Below, piece by piece: positions 1-10,123 of a stretch of DNA of 64,000 nucleotides. The stretch covers positions 496,001 through 560,000 of the forward strand of contig JAHLEZ010000013.1 in NCBI GenBank assembly GCA_020726505.1. Direction: 5' to 3'. How positions within the stretch are numbered: position 1 is the first letter of the stretch; each line of letters starts with the position of its first letter. The notes under the pieces were generated by a model, which saw only the letters and a program-made list of their open reading frames with translations, did no database searches and was not told the origin of the DNA. Source of the stretch: Leptodontidium sp. MPI-SDFR-AT-0119 (lineage: Eukaryota > Ascomycota > Leotiomycetes > Helotiales > Leptodontidiaceae). The position numbers were made by a program, and so were the translations under genes.

Positions 1-1094
1 GTATTGTTTAGTTGCTGCTAGCTTAATTCGAAATTGGATCAAAGTTGTTCTTGAGTACCAGAACCCCCTCGAATATCTAAGATTTTGTTTACTGCTTTTG
101 ACGAAATAAATAGCACAACAGCACCAACTTGATTCACTAGGTCAGTTGGTGTCCGCAAAACCCTCCCCGAAAGCTAGGACTTCATATAGACTTCAAGTCC
201 AGAACTCTGCCAGGTTTACAGAATACATGGTAAGTTTTGCTTCTGAGTCCCTACTCATTTTCTCTTTTGCACGCCGCGGGCATAAATGTACCCCTCCAAA
301 GGGTTTTCTTTGTCAATACATGTTATGTTGCCTTGACTCGCTGTGAAGCGAGACGTTGCGTGTTTTTACGGAGCAGGAAAATATACAAATTGTTACTGGA
401 CTTTGCACATACAGCTAGTATTCTGTGTTCTATACTTTACTAATAACATTATTCCTCACAATACATAGAGCGTAAGAGTGTACAGTACGCATGGCATAGT
501 GGCTTTGACTCAGCTCGGCCGTCAAGCTGTGACTTCTCGTACCTTGGAAATCCAAATGTCTGGACAAGAAGGAAGAAGGAAAAGAAAACAATGATTATTA
601 AACAACTCCTGTAAAGGCGCCCAACATCAGCAGAAATCAATAACCCTTGCTGCCTTTGAATCCGAACGCTCCACGTTTTCCCCAGATTACATAAAGGGGC
701 CTTTTCGCTTGGCATATCTTTTTGCCGAGGTTCCCAGCCTCCGAAGGGAATTCACGAGCCTAGGTCTGCAATAGTCATGAAAAGAAATGGATACTTTTCT
801 ATACTTGCTCGGTCTGAATGGAATCGAAAGAGACAGCAACAATAGATATTCCTAACATACCACATACATTCACAGCGAAAAATTCTTCCATTAAGTCTTG
901 CTTTTGGTTGTCGGCGTTACCCGAACCCCGCAAAAACATTTCCAACAAGTCTTGGCCTTCTCGCCTCCGAACGTCACAAGCTTGCGCTCGCTCATAACTT
1001 CACGACAGTCCACCTACAACCAACTCGAGACGATAAGCTCACCAACGGTCGATTCGGGCCTCCAAGGCAGAGAGGGATCGCGAAGTTCGATACC
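1..1094. other. Gene-free left edge / PEX13 upstream region
   Basis: Only short overlapping open frames (60-90 codons, several lacking ATG) are present, none with recognisable protein features. The right part is the probable promoter and 5' UTR of PEX13. No RNA gene or repeat was recognised. Confidence 0.5.
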
Positions 1095-2554
1095 ATGGCG
1101 ACAGTATCACCTCCCAAGCCGTGGGAACGGGCAGGAGCTGCAGGCGCAAGCTCAGGTTTGTTATCCTCGGACATTTCTCGTCGTTTGCTTTGAAATGAGA
1201 GACGCTGACAGTCCCACCAACTCTCCAGGTTTACCAACATCTACAGGAATGGCCACAGGCAATGCTGTTGCAAACCCAGTGTCTACGACGACGACGGCCT
1301 CGACCGCTACAGCTGGTGCACCAGCCGTCCCTGAACGGCCGTCATCGCTCACATCCGCGGTAAACAGGAACGCATCTGCGTACTCTCCCTACGGCGCGAA
1401 TAGACTCGGCGGCGTGGCATCTCCGTATGGTGGGATAGGGTCAGCATATTCCTCTCCCTATTCAAGGATGGGAGGGATGGGCGGGATGGGTTACGGAGGA
1501 GGGATGTACGGTGGGATGGGTGGAATGGGAGGCATGGGTGGTATGGGTTACGGAGGATATGGAGGGGGGATGTATGGCGGGATGGGTGGCATGCAAGGAG
1601 ATCCTAATGATCCCAATAGCTTGACGAATGGCTTCACGCAGAGCACCCAGGCGACTTTCCAAATCATCGAGAGTATAGTGGGGGCATTCGGCGGATTCGC
1701 CCAGATGCTAGAGAGCACATATATGGCTACCCATTCCAGTTTCTTTGGTAAGATCTATGTCCCACGAGCGAACTTGTGCAAAATACTAACTCCTCGTAGC
1801 AATGGTTTCTGTCGCGGAACAGTTTGGAAACCTCAGAAACACACTCGGATCGATACTGGGGATATTCACGCTGATGAGATGGCTACGGACGTTATTTGCG
1901 AAGATAACTGGACGACCACCGCCAGCAGATGCCACGGCTTTGACACCCAGCGCCTTTGCCTCTTTCGAGGGCAGGAAATTCCACCCAGATGGCACTCCGG
2001 CCCAAGCACCACGGCCAAGCAAGAAGCCGTTCCTTTTCTTCCTGGCCGCTGCGTTCGGTCTTCCATACCTGATGGGTAAACTCATCAAGGCACTTGCAGC
2101 ATCGCAAGAGGAAGAACAGCGTAGACTGGCTGCATCAGGACAGATGCAGATTGGGCCAGATGGTCAACCGATACAGGCACAAATCGATCCCTCCAAACTC
2201 GACTTCTGCAGAGTTCTGTACGACTTCACGCCTGAGGCGGGAGCGGCTGTGCAAGGGATTGATCTGGAGGTCAAGAAGGGCGACTTGGTCGCAGTATTGA
2301 GCAAGAGTGATCCCATGGGTAATCCAAGCGAATGGTGGAGATGTCGAGCCCGAGATGGACGTATGGGATATCTTCCAGGTGTTTACCTCGAGGTAGCCAG
2401 AAGACCAGGTGGACCGATCGCTGAAATCAAGTCTGCAAGCCAGAGTGGAAGTAGGACGAACAGCATGACGAGCCAGACTAAGGCTCCTGTTGTCACTGGC
2501 AAGGCAGGCGATATGAGTGTGGAGAGTTTCCAGAAGAGTCAATTTTACTCTTGA
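1095..2554 (+). CDS. PEX13: Peroxisomal import docking protein PEX13
   Basis: Peroxisomal membrane protein of the docking/translocation complex, which receives cargo-loaded PEX5 and binds PEX14. Exons 1095-1155, 1229-1747 and 1800-2554 join in phase to give 444 aa. The start ATG at 1095 gives the conserved PPKPWERAG N-terminus typical of fungal PEX13; an upstream extension of the open frame lacks this. Residues about 110-165 are very rich in Gly, Met and Tyr (GGMGGMGYGGGMYGG style repeats). A hydrophobic stretch lies near residues 268-292, and a C-terminal SH3 domain at about 329-394 contains ALYDF-like (VLYDF) and EWWR motifs. It ends with a short Ser/Thr-rich tail. The order low-complexity YG domain, membrane region, SH3 is diagnostic. 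Both introns have GT-AG borders. Function is known from the family; nothing looks damaged. Confidence 0.95.
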
Positions 2555-2569
2555 GCCACGAGGCTGTTT

Positions 2570-2606
2570 CTCTTTCTTTTCTTTTCTTTTCTTTTCTTTT
2601 CTTTTC
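2570..2606. repeat. CTTTT pentamer microsatellite
   Basis: About seven CTTTT units directly after the PEX13 stop codon, in its 3' UTR. Simple-sequence repeat, probably length-variable between strains. Confidence 0.9.
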
Positions 2607-3853
2607 TTGTCTTTCTTGCCTGGGGCCGGCTGTTACATGGAAAAGGAAAGGGGATCTTGACACATTACGATGTTGATGGCGTTTGCTTGTATTCATATGG
2701 GTAGCAAGTGCGTAATTGCACAAAAACGACGAGTAATTTTCACACTTACTTTTGGTATACTCCCTCGTCTTCTCATTAATCTACCCCCTCCCCCTATCAG
2801 AAGTAGGATCTACGACACACCAAATCCAGCACCACAAATCACTGGAAGTTAGAGTGCTACATTCGCTCTAGGCTATCTCTGAACTTGGCCCAGTCCAGTA
2901 TGTCCGAAGTAAGAAACAAGGCCCGAAGCTTAACGAATAGCACTCATGTTGGTGATGGCGGCAGATCTTCCTAGCAAGCCATCGCGGCGCTTTCGTGACA
3001 TTGATTCTGGCAAATACCGAGCAGCTTGGAAAATGCAGTTTTTAAACTCCTCGTACTGGTGTCTACGAAGTGCCGATGGGGCGGCGGTGCATGTCTATAG
3101 AATGAGAAACGAAGTAGATGAAAACTCTCTATGTGCGGCGTCTCTAATCCTCTATACCATCATGATTCCCAACCTCTGCAGCGGTCTATTCAACCCACCA
3201 TATCAGTCACCAACCGGCCAAGAGCGAGGGGGTATTCTTCGATTTGAGCAAAAATACCATTTGGTTGGCTAGCCAGTGGCCCCTCTTTTCCTTCCTTGTC
3301 GTCAATAACAAGACCATCTGCATGCGTTGGCAGCGTATTTCGGCTTCACCACAAAAGAACGAAATGCATTGCATATTGATTTATCTTAAAAAAAAAAAAT
3401 TAAACCGCGTCCTTTTGTTTAAAAACCAGACATACATGTCTCATGAACTCAGCTTTGTGGCACAATGACCAACCAGCGTTCATGTAATGAGAGGAGGGCT
3501 CGCTCCATCTCCCCGTCACCACTTTCACTTAATGATACTGTGCGCTTTAAATATACTGGGGATACCTCTTCGAAGGTAAACATAAATGTTGCTTCCCTAG
3601 TTTATTGTAACCTTCCCTTTGGAGGACATTGCCGGGCTAGCTCATTCTCATCTTTTGAGGCGAAAGTTGGCCCAGTCCAGAACCTAATTTAGCGAGGTGT
3701 TTATTTTCTCTAAGGATAAACCCCATCTATCTCGCCCAGACCAGTCGCAAAAAGGTGACTACAGTATAAATTTCCATTGCCAAAGGTGAACCCCCCCCCC
3801 CTGGCCCCCGCAAAAAAAACTCAAGATAGAGGTCCCATTTTGCATTCCGCATT
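2607..3853. other. Intergenic region between PEX13 and PaiB-like gene (convergent)
   Basis: Two genes converge on this 1.2-kb stretch. It holds a run of about eleven A (near 3390), a C-run near 3787 and short chance frames. No gene recognised; the 108-codon frame at 2946-3272 has no recognisable feature. Confidence 0.5.
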
Positions 3854-4612
3854 TCACTGCACTTTCTCACCCCTCTCCCTCACCGTCCTCGCAATCTCAT
3901 CCCCCTCATCCGTACCCAACGCCTCAAAACCCTTAACAACACCCTCCCTATCCCCCTCCTTCAACTCCTGACTCATCTTAAACTTCCCCGCTATACTCTC
4001 AACCTCAATCTCAATCCCAATAATAGCCTTCTTCAACAACTTGATATAACTCTCTGGCGAATCATCTACACTCCACGCCTTCTCCTTACCATCTTTACCC
4101 GTGAACCCAAAAACCTTCTCCTCGCTCTGTTTCGACAGATCATTAATCTGTTGCGTGAGAAACTCGCCCGTGGCGGGTGAAGAGGTGTCGAAATGGATCG
4201 TGGCTGTTCCGTAGACTTGAACAGCGCTGTAGTTCCATGTCGGTACGACTTTTCCGGTTGTGGGCTTGGTTTCCACGTAGAATTTGGGCGTGATGTAGTG
4301 ATGCGAGGGCCCGTTGAAGAGGATCATTACTTCGGATTGGAGGGTGTTGGAGGATGTTTGCGTGGCGGTTTCGATTAGAGCTTTGGTTTGGGGGTTGGCG
4401 CGTGCGAGGTGCCCTCGTAGTCGGGCTTTGGGTGGGGGTGTGGTTTCTGAGTCTGAGTCTGGAATATCGAGGACCCAGGGGATGTGACTGCTTTGGATGG
4501 TGTGGAAGTTGGGTGATGGGAGGGAGGTGGTGAATATCCCGAGGGGGTTGTTGACGATGAATTTGTAGAGGGTTGGGAGGTGCAGGTCTGTGTGAGCTGC
4601 TCGGAGATACAT
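3854..4612 (-). CDS. PaiB-family FMN-binding protein (PAI2-type)
   Basis: Single-exon protein of 252 aa. The ATG at 4612 gives MYLRAAHTDLHLPTLYKFI, the characteristic N-terminus of the PaiB / FMN-binding negative transcriptional regulator family. The frame extends upstream only through a TTG, so this ATG is chosen. Further family features are the PLGIFTTSLPS segment, HIPWVLD, a GHLARANPQ segment that aligns with the flavin-contact loop, and the VPTWNYSAVQVYG core strand of the split-barrel flavin-binding fold. The C-terminal quarter is helical and charged, with KFKMSQELKEGDREGVVKG resembling the family's KxxQNR-type tail. In bacteria PaiB affects sporulation and protease genes. Fungal members are uncharacterised, so a regulatory role is not implied, only the fold. 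Confidence 0.85.
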   Translation of the reverse strand: MYLRAAHTDLHLPTLYKFIVNNPLGIFTTSLPSPNFHTIQSSHIPWVLDIPDSDSETTPPPKARLRGHLARANPQTKALIETATQTSSNTLQSEVMILFNGPSHHYITPKFYVETKPTTGKVVPTWNYSAVQVYGTATIHFDTSSPATGEFLTQQINDLSKQSEEKVFGFTGKDGKEKAWSVDDSPESYIKLLKKAIIGIEIEVESIAGKFKMSQELKEGDREGVVKGFEALGTDEGDEIARTVRERGEKVQ

Positions 4613-5152
4613 GATTGAGTTTTGAAATTTGGAAGCTGTGAAGTGTAGCAAAGTGAAATCTGAAGCTCTATTTCTGAAAGTGAGGGCTTGCCCTTGTGAA
4701 AATGACTCGAAGTTGGATTATATTCCGAGATGGAGGTAGAAGTGGGGTTGAAATAACTGGGTAAAAGAAGATGGAAACAGGTAGCTTTTGAAAGAAATTA
4801 CAAGTCTCTTGTAGAAGATTCTAAACTGACTTGCCTCTTAAGTATGATACGTGCTTCTAGAACGTTAACAATTGTTGGATTATGACTGGAGAAAACGTCT
4901 TTCGGGATTCGGACTCGGAGTTCCTGTCGGCTCGATATTCCTCTTTGGGCTGCACTAACAAGGGAGAGTCTGGGTTCTCCACGCCCTTCATGTCAGGCCT
5001 CGACTGACTGCCGAGTAAACCAAACCTAAAAGAGAAAACATTTTTATCACTGCACAGCATACAGCCAAGGATATACGACAGAAAAGAGAAAAGAGAGAAA
5101 AGATTCTGAGTCATACATACTCCATTTACGCATCCAATATAAAAAGGTATCG
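4613..5152. promoter_or_regulatory. Shared divergent promoter of PaiB-like and GNAT genes
   Basis: 540 bp between two diverging start codons. A TATAAAAA element lies at 5138-5145, only 8 bp before the first GNAT ATG, so a transcript driven by it would start inside the GNAT frame and favour the internal ATG at 5261. No gene in this interval. Confidence 0.5.
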
Positions 5153-5809
5153 ATGTATCTCGCAAAGCAAGTGTCAAAATTCCAATCCCGCCAAGTCCTT
5201 CAAGTTCTCCGACCCAACATCCTCAGCTACCCGCAGTTCCGTCTGAACTATTCCACAACAATGCCCGAATCAACATCGCCAGTGAGGCGGGAATTCACCA
5301 TTCGCACCGCCAAATCCAAAGATGTTGAAGCAATTGCATCTCTAGGCTCACGAGTCTTCGCCGCCAGCTTTGGATACTCTCTATCTTCCGCGGACTTGGA
5401 AGCATATCTCAAATCAGCATACAGCAATACAGCCGTCACAGCAGACATCTCAAACCCCAATATCGACACGATAGTCGCGACTGATTCTCACGATCACGTC
5501 GTGGGCTTCTCGCAGCTGACTCGAAGCACCACGGAACCGTGTCTAGCGGGGGTCGAGAAGACGGTGGAACTGCAGCGCTTGTACGTCTCCGAGGACTGTC
5601 ACGGGGCGGGCATTGGGAAGAAGTTGGCGAATCGTGTCGAGGAGATGGCGAGGGAGCAGGGCTTTGTGACGATTTGGTTGGGGGTGTGGGAGGAGAATTT
5701 CAAGGCGCAGAAGGTGTATAAGAAATTGGGGTATGTGAAGGTTGGGGAGCATGATTTTAAGATGGGGGATTGTGTCCAGACGGATTGGATTATGAGTAAG
5801 AAGCTTTGA
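5153..5809 (+). CDS. GNAT-family N-acetyltransferase
   Basis: Single exon, 218 aa. The core is a GNAT fold: a first strand EFTIRTAKSKDVEAI, a substrate-side helix region, then motif A (LQRLYVSEDCHGAGIGKKLA, about residues 140-159) carrying the R/Q-x-x-G-x-G/A acetyl-CoA pyrophosphate loop as HGAGIG. Motif B follows with WLGVWEENFKAQKVYKKLGY. The final strand is DFKMGDCVQTDWIM. Residues 1-36 are basic, Ser-rich and acid-free, resembling a mitochondrial presequence, and an internal Met37 (5261) opens the conserved part. Two isoforms, organellar and cytosolic, are possible. The acceptor substrate cannot be told; small-molecule or peptide acetylation are both possible. GC3 falls and codon use becomes GG-rich towards the 3' end, with no frameshift. 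Confidence 0.88.
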   Translation: MYLAKQVSKFQSRQVLQVLRPNILSYPQFRLNYSTTMPESTSPVRREFTIRTAKSKDVEAIASLGSRVFAASFGYSLSSADLEAYLKSAYSNTAVTADISNPNIDTIVATDSHDHVVGFSQLTRSTTEPCLAGVEKTVELQRLYVSEDCHGAGIGKKLANRVEEMAREQGFVTIWLGVWEENFKAQKVYKKLGYVKVGEHDFKMGDCVQTDWIMSKKL

Positions 5810-8510
5810 AGGTTGGGTTGGGATGAGATTTACAGTGCTGTCTTTTGGGATTAGATGGTTTGGCGTTTGGGGAGGGCTGATTTTAGGGAGTATCTGGGGT
5901 AGAACAGTAGCGGTGTGAGAAATAGAGTAGACGTTTTAGAAATCCTTTGTTCTTCCCCTTAGAAACAAACTTGCAGCAAAGGAATGCAGACTTGCAGGTC
6001 CCGGATATGTCGTTCATCCCTTGCCTCGCTTCATGATTTCTCGGTACCTCACCTAGATTGATACAACTGACAGGTCGAAAAGCCTGCATCGTTTCAAAAG
6101 CACAAGACGTGAGGTTAGACAATTCTGATCCTCCGCTTTTTCGGCCCTTAATCTTTCCGATAAAATACAGATCCCGATCCGGAGCATTGTACAGTGAGCA
6201 GTCGGGTCGTCCAAATCTCAAAGGTGAAAGATGCAACTAGTCGAGATGCCGGGAACAGACATATGCAAGACACTCACAGAATTCAACCACATGATCGGAT
6301 CGATGCATAGTATTTATTTGCTGTCATGGATTCGTGCAGTAGTACTAGAAGACCTCGAGAAGCTGCTGCTCCCGCATGGTGCATAGAAAAGGGGAAGGTT
6401 GCCAGGCCCAAGATGAGCACGCAAGGAACGACGTAACATGATTTCTGTTCTTCGAACCTGCATCCAGCCATCTCCAAACTGAAATGCCCAATTTCTCATT
6501 CCAAATGTTCAGACTCGAAACGGCCGCATAAATGAGTTTGCGGCTGAACAGAGGGATCTTGACGAGCGTCTTGTTGACTTTGCGAGGTCAGCGGGCAATT
6601 CCGATAGCTGAGTCGGCCTCGGCTGGAGAGTGTCTTGAGGAGCGACGAAAAGCAAACATCTCGAGAAGCTCGATACCAATTGGTTGGTATGCAACCTTGA
6701 CACGCAGGTTGACGATGATTCGTCTGCAGGACGGGATAAATCCACTGGCTGGCCATCAAAAGGGAATGAGGAAATGAGGGGCAGGGAGGGGAGGGAAGCG
6801 TCCGGCCACCAAGATATGTAGGTTGCCGCCGCCCTCCCTGAACTTTACCATACAGCGGATTGGCCACGCCCGCCCGGACTCGATCTGCAAGGCTGGAATA
6901 TGGAGATCGTGAGGTTGTCTTGAGGAGTTTTGATGATCAGCCAATATGGATGAGATGATAAGCTTCAGAAGAAGGGAAGACGAGACATGGATCTTCCCCA
7001 ATGTATTCGCTTATCCTCTTTCAGCAGGGCCAGCCGTCCTCAAGTGCAATTGCTGTTGGTTGTTGTCGTCGGCGCTTCACTCCTTGTTTTTTCTTATCAT
7101 CGTCAAGTGCATCATACATACCATCAGATTCCGCAAAAGCATTAGTTGACGATTCAAAAGTACTTTTTCAGCTGCGTCCTGAATTGTCACAATCCAGAGT
7201 TCGCACATGCATCCTTGATTCTTCACCCCTCTTTGCGATGCCCATCACAATGTCTAGAGCCGTTGAATTCAGTACAACTTTGCACAACAGACTTCGAATC
7301 TTTCTCCCAAACGGCCATCTTACATCCATAGCTACACATGGACAGCATCCCTGGAGACACGAGGAAGAGAAGATCTCGAAACCAACTGGCAGGCTTCTAT
7401 CTCCCTTGCACACGCTCTTACGCGAACCTGCATGCATCCAGTATCTCCACACAGCTGCACTCTCCCTCCCAGTCCCACCAAGTCCCTCTGCATTGAGCAT
7501 TGTGGCTGCAACAACGCAGAACAGAGCTTCGAGTGTTGCAGACTCAAGCTTCAGAGGCGCGCCAGATGCCGCGATTTGGAGCGTTCTAGCTGTTCGCCGA
7601 CCACCTTCACAGAAGTGCACTTCCATATATTGCAATGCTATGTGGATGATTATTGGGCAGGGCATGCTACCGAAGTAAGCATCCTGGCGGGAGACAAGAG
7701 CCAAGCAAAAAGCTTGAGCGGTCGCTGGCTGTCAAGGACTGAAGAGACACAGACAGACGAGGGGGGTGTGGCGCACAGCAGCAGCAGATAACGGGATGAA
7801 AAAGCTCGTCGAGTGACATGAGAAATCGCCCGCTCCTTGCTTGAAGATCGCGGGCAAGTAGATTTACACTACTACTGTATGGGCTACTTCGCACTGCTTT
7901 GTCAATTCCGTGGAGTTTTGATACTCGCTCTGTTCTGATACGAAACTGTCTATCTTGTAGCTGGTGCGTCCTAGTCAAATGCAAATATTCTAGCTCTTAG
8001 TAGTGCCCGAGTCTAGAGCTGGCTAGACGTTGCTGATTGCTCTCTAGCACTCACATCGTCTTATCCTCTTTGTCGTTGGTTGTCGTGTGCTTCCTTATCA
8101 GTGACTAAAATCGACGTCCAAGCCATGCGGCAGGGTTCATCTTCCCGACCAAAACACTTTGCCGACGGGGGAGCTGTCACGGTGTGCTCCACTCTCCACC
8201 AGTCCACCCTCCATCCTCATGCATACCGGCGTCGTCCGTTGGCCGGACCTTTGGTAACTCTCTCCTCTGCTCAAGCTACCCTGGTCGTCAATCCTTGCAC
8301 AAGTGGCACTCGAGAGATATGGCATTTTTATATAACAGTCCACTTCTCCCTCCAAGATGGGGGTGATATCAAGCAGACAGACATCCAGAGTCAAGCCTCA
8401 GCAGCGATCTGATACAGAGATCCAGCGATCCTTCAATCTCTTATTCCTATCATTTTGAGGAACGACTAGGATCCTACACTCGATTGTAGAGTACTTCGAT
8501 ACCTTTCACT
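5810..8510. other. 2.7-kb gene-poor interval before permease gene
   Basis: Overlapping frames exist on both strands (the longest is 225 codons at 7001-7678 on +, and a TTG-initiated one opposite it), but none shows domain, signal or membrane features, and they overlap each other antisense. A TATATAA element at 8329-8335 lies 176 bp upstream of the permease ATG and is a plausible core promoter. The remainder may hold long UTR or non-coding transcript; nothing else recognised. Confidence 0.45.
8329..8335 (+). promoter_or_regulatory. TATA-like box of the Fcy2-type permease
   Basis: TATATAA sits 176 bp upstream of the ATG at 8511, the distance expected for a fungal gene with a moderate 5' UTR. 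Assigned from sequence only. Confidence 0.4.
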
Positions 8511-10123
8511 ATGGGTCCATTCACGACGAAGAAAGAGCCCGATGTCGAGGCCGGAGAGAAGACGGTTGATAGCCTCGACTACGTTCCTGACGATGGAGCC
8601 GTTGCAGCAGAGACTTTTGTTGTTGGCGATTCCTGGTACGCGAAGACACAGAGATTTGCTGGGAAGATGGGTGTTGAGCAGAGAGGTATCGAGAGGGTTC
8701 CCAGCGACGAGCGATCCACCGCTCCGGTTTCCCAAGTCGGTACTATGTGGCTCTCAGCAAATATGGTCGTCTCGTCGTTCGCTATCGGTGCTTTGGCCTA
8801 CCCTGTCTTCTATCTCGGATACGTCGATACCATCCTGATTATCCTCTTTGTCAATCTCCTCGGGATAATACCGGTCGCTTTCTTTTCCACTTTCGGCCCT
8901 CAATTCGGTTTGAGACAGATGGTTTTGTCCCGCTTCTTCTTCGGAGTAAGTCCCCTCATCACAATTTGAGCATATGAACAAGACGCTGATTTTCTGGGCA
9001 GTATTACGGTGTCAAGATCGTTGCTGTATTGAACGTATTGGCTTGTGTCGGATGGAGTGCAGTAAATGTCATTGTTGGAGCCCAACTCTTCCACGCCGTC
9101 AATCCATCCATGCCAGGATGGGCAGGAATCATTGTCATCGCGGCGGCGACCTTCTTGGTCACTCTCTTCGGATACAAGATCGTGCACACCTACGAACGAT
9201 ACTCCTGGATCCCTTGCTTCATCATTTTTATGATCGTCCTCGGAGAATTTGCTCACTCAGGTCACTTCTACAACATCCCAATGGGCGTAGGACTTTCAGA
9301 GGCTGGATCTGCTCTCTCGTTCGCGGCGAGTGTTTTCGGTTTCGCAACTGGCTGGACATCCTACGCTGCAGACTACACGGTCTATCAACCAGTCGACCGT
9401 TCCCGCAAGTCCATCTTCAGCTGGACATACGCCGGTCTCGCATTCCCACTTCTCTTCACTGAGATGCTAGGCGCGACAGTAGCCACAGCCATGGCTGCAA
9501 ACGACGGCGACAACATCTACATGGAAGGCTATCAGTCTTCGCACATCGGAGGTCTCCTCGCCGCAGTCATCGTCCCTCCCTTGGGCCACTTCGGCAAATT
9601 CTGCCTGGTCATCCTCGCCCTCTCCATCATCGCCAACAACTGCCCTAACATCTACTCCGTGGGCCTCTCCCTCCAACTCCTCGCCAAGAAATCCCAGCGC
9701 GTTCCCCGTTTCGTGTGGACATTCATCGGGACCCTCGTCTACTGCGCCATCGCCATCCCAGGCTACGGACAATTCGAGAACGTGCTCGAGAACTTCATGT
9801 TGCTGATTGCGTACTGGCTTGCCATCTACGAGGGCATCTCTATCCCCGAGCACGTCATCTTCAAGCGAGGCTTCACTGGCTATGATCCTTCTATTTACAT
9901 GGACGCCAAACTCCTCCCACCTGGAATCGCAGCTGTCACTGCTTTCCTCTTCGGAGTTATGGGAGCTGTGCTTGGAATGGCACAGGTTTGGTTTATCGGT
10001 CCAATAGGAAAATTGTGCGGTACGGCGTATGGAGGAGATGTCGGCTTTGAGTTGGCGTTTGCTTTTGCGGCTATCACTTATATCCCGCTGAGATACTTTG
10101 AGAAGAAGCATTTTGGCAGGTAG
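8511..10123 (+). CDS. NCS1-family purine-cytosine permease (Fcy2 type)
   Basis: Plasma-membrane nucleobase:proton symporter. Exons 8511-8945 and 9002-10123 join as FFFG/YYGVK, giving 518 aa, the usual length for Fcy2/FcyB proteins. The cytosolic N-terminus carries the family pattern MGVEQRGIERVP (about residues 53-64). About twelve membrane segments follow, starting at MWLSANMVVSSFAIGALAYP (TM1) and then LRQMVLSRFFFG, the loop-helix typical of Fcy members. GWTSYAADYTVYQP (TM6) and the NNCPNIYSVGLSLQ segment match the nucleobase-binding region of the purine-cytosine branch; the Asn-Asn-Cys-Pro/Asn motif in TM8 contributes to substrate specificity in characterised fungal members. The C-terminus ends RYFEKKHFGR. 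The substrate is likely cytosine, adenine, guanine or hypoxanthine, but which one cannot be read from the sequence. Confidence 0.92.

Noticed and set aside
7001..7678. 225-codon ATG frame in the gene-poor interval
   Set aside because: No domain, signal or membrane features, Ser/Arg/Cys-rich composition typical of chance, and overlapped by a similar-sized antisense frame.
7168..7704. 178-codon minus-strand frame
   Set aside because: Begins with TTG, has no conserved motif and overlaps the equally unsupported plus-strand frame.
9467..10111. 214-codon minus-strand frame within the permease gene
   Set aside because: Acidic Asp/Glu/Val-rich antisense shadow of a membrane protein coding sequence.
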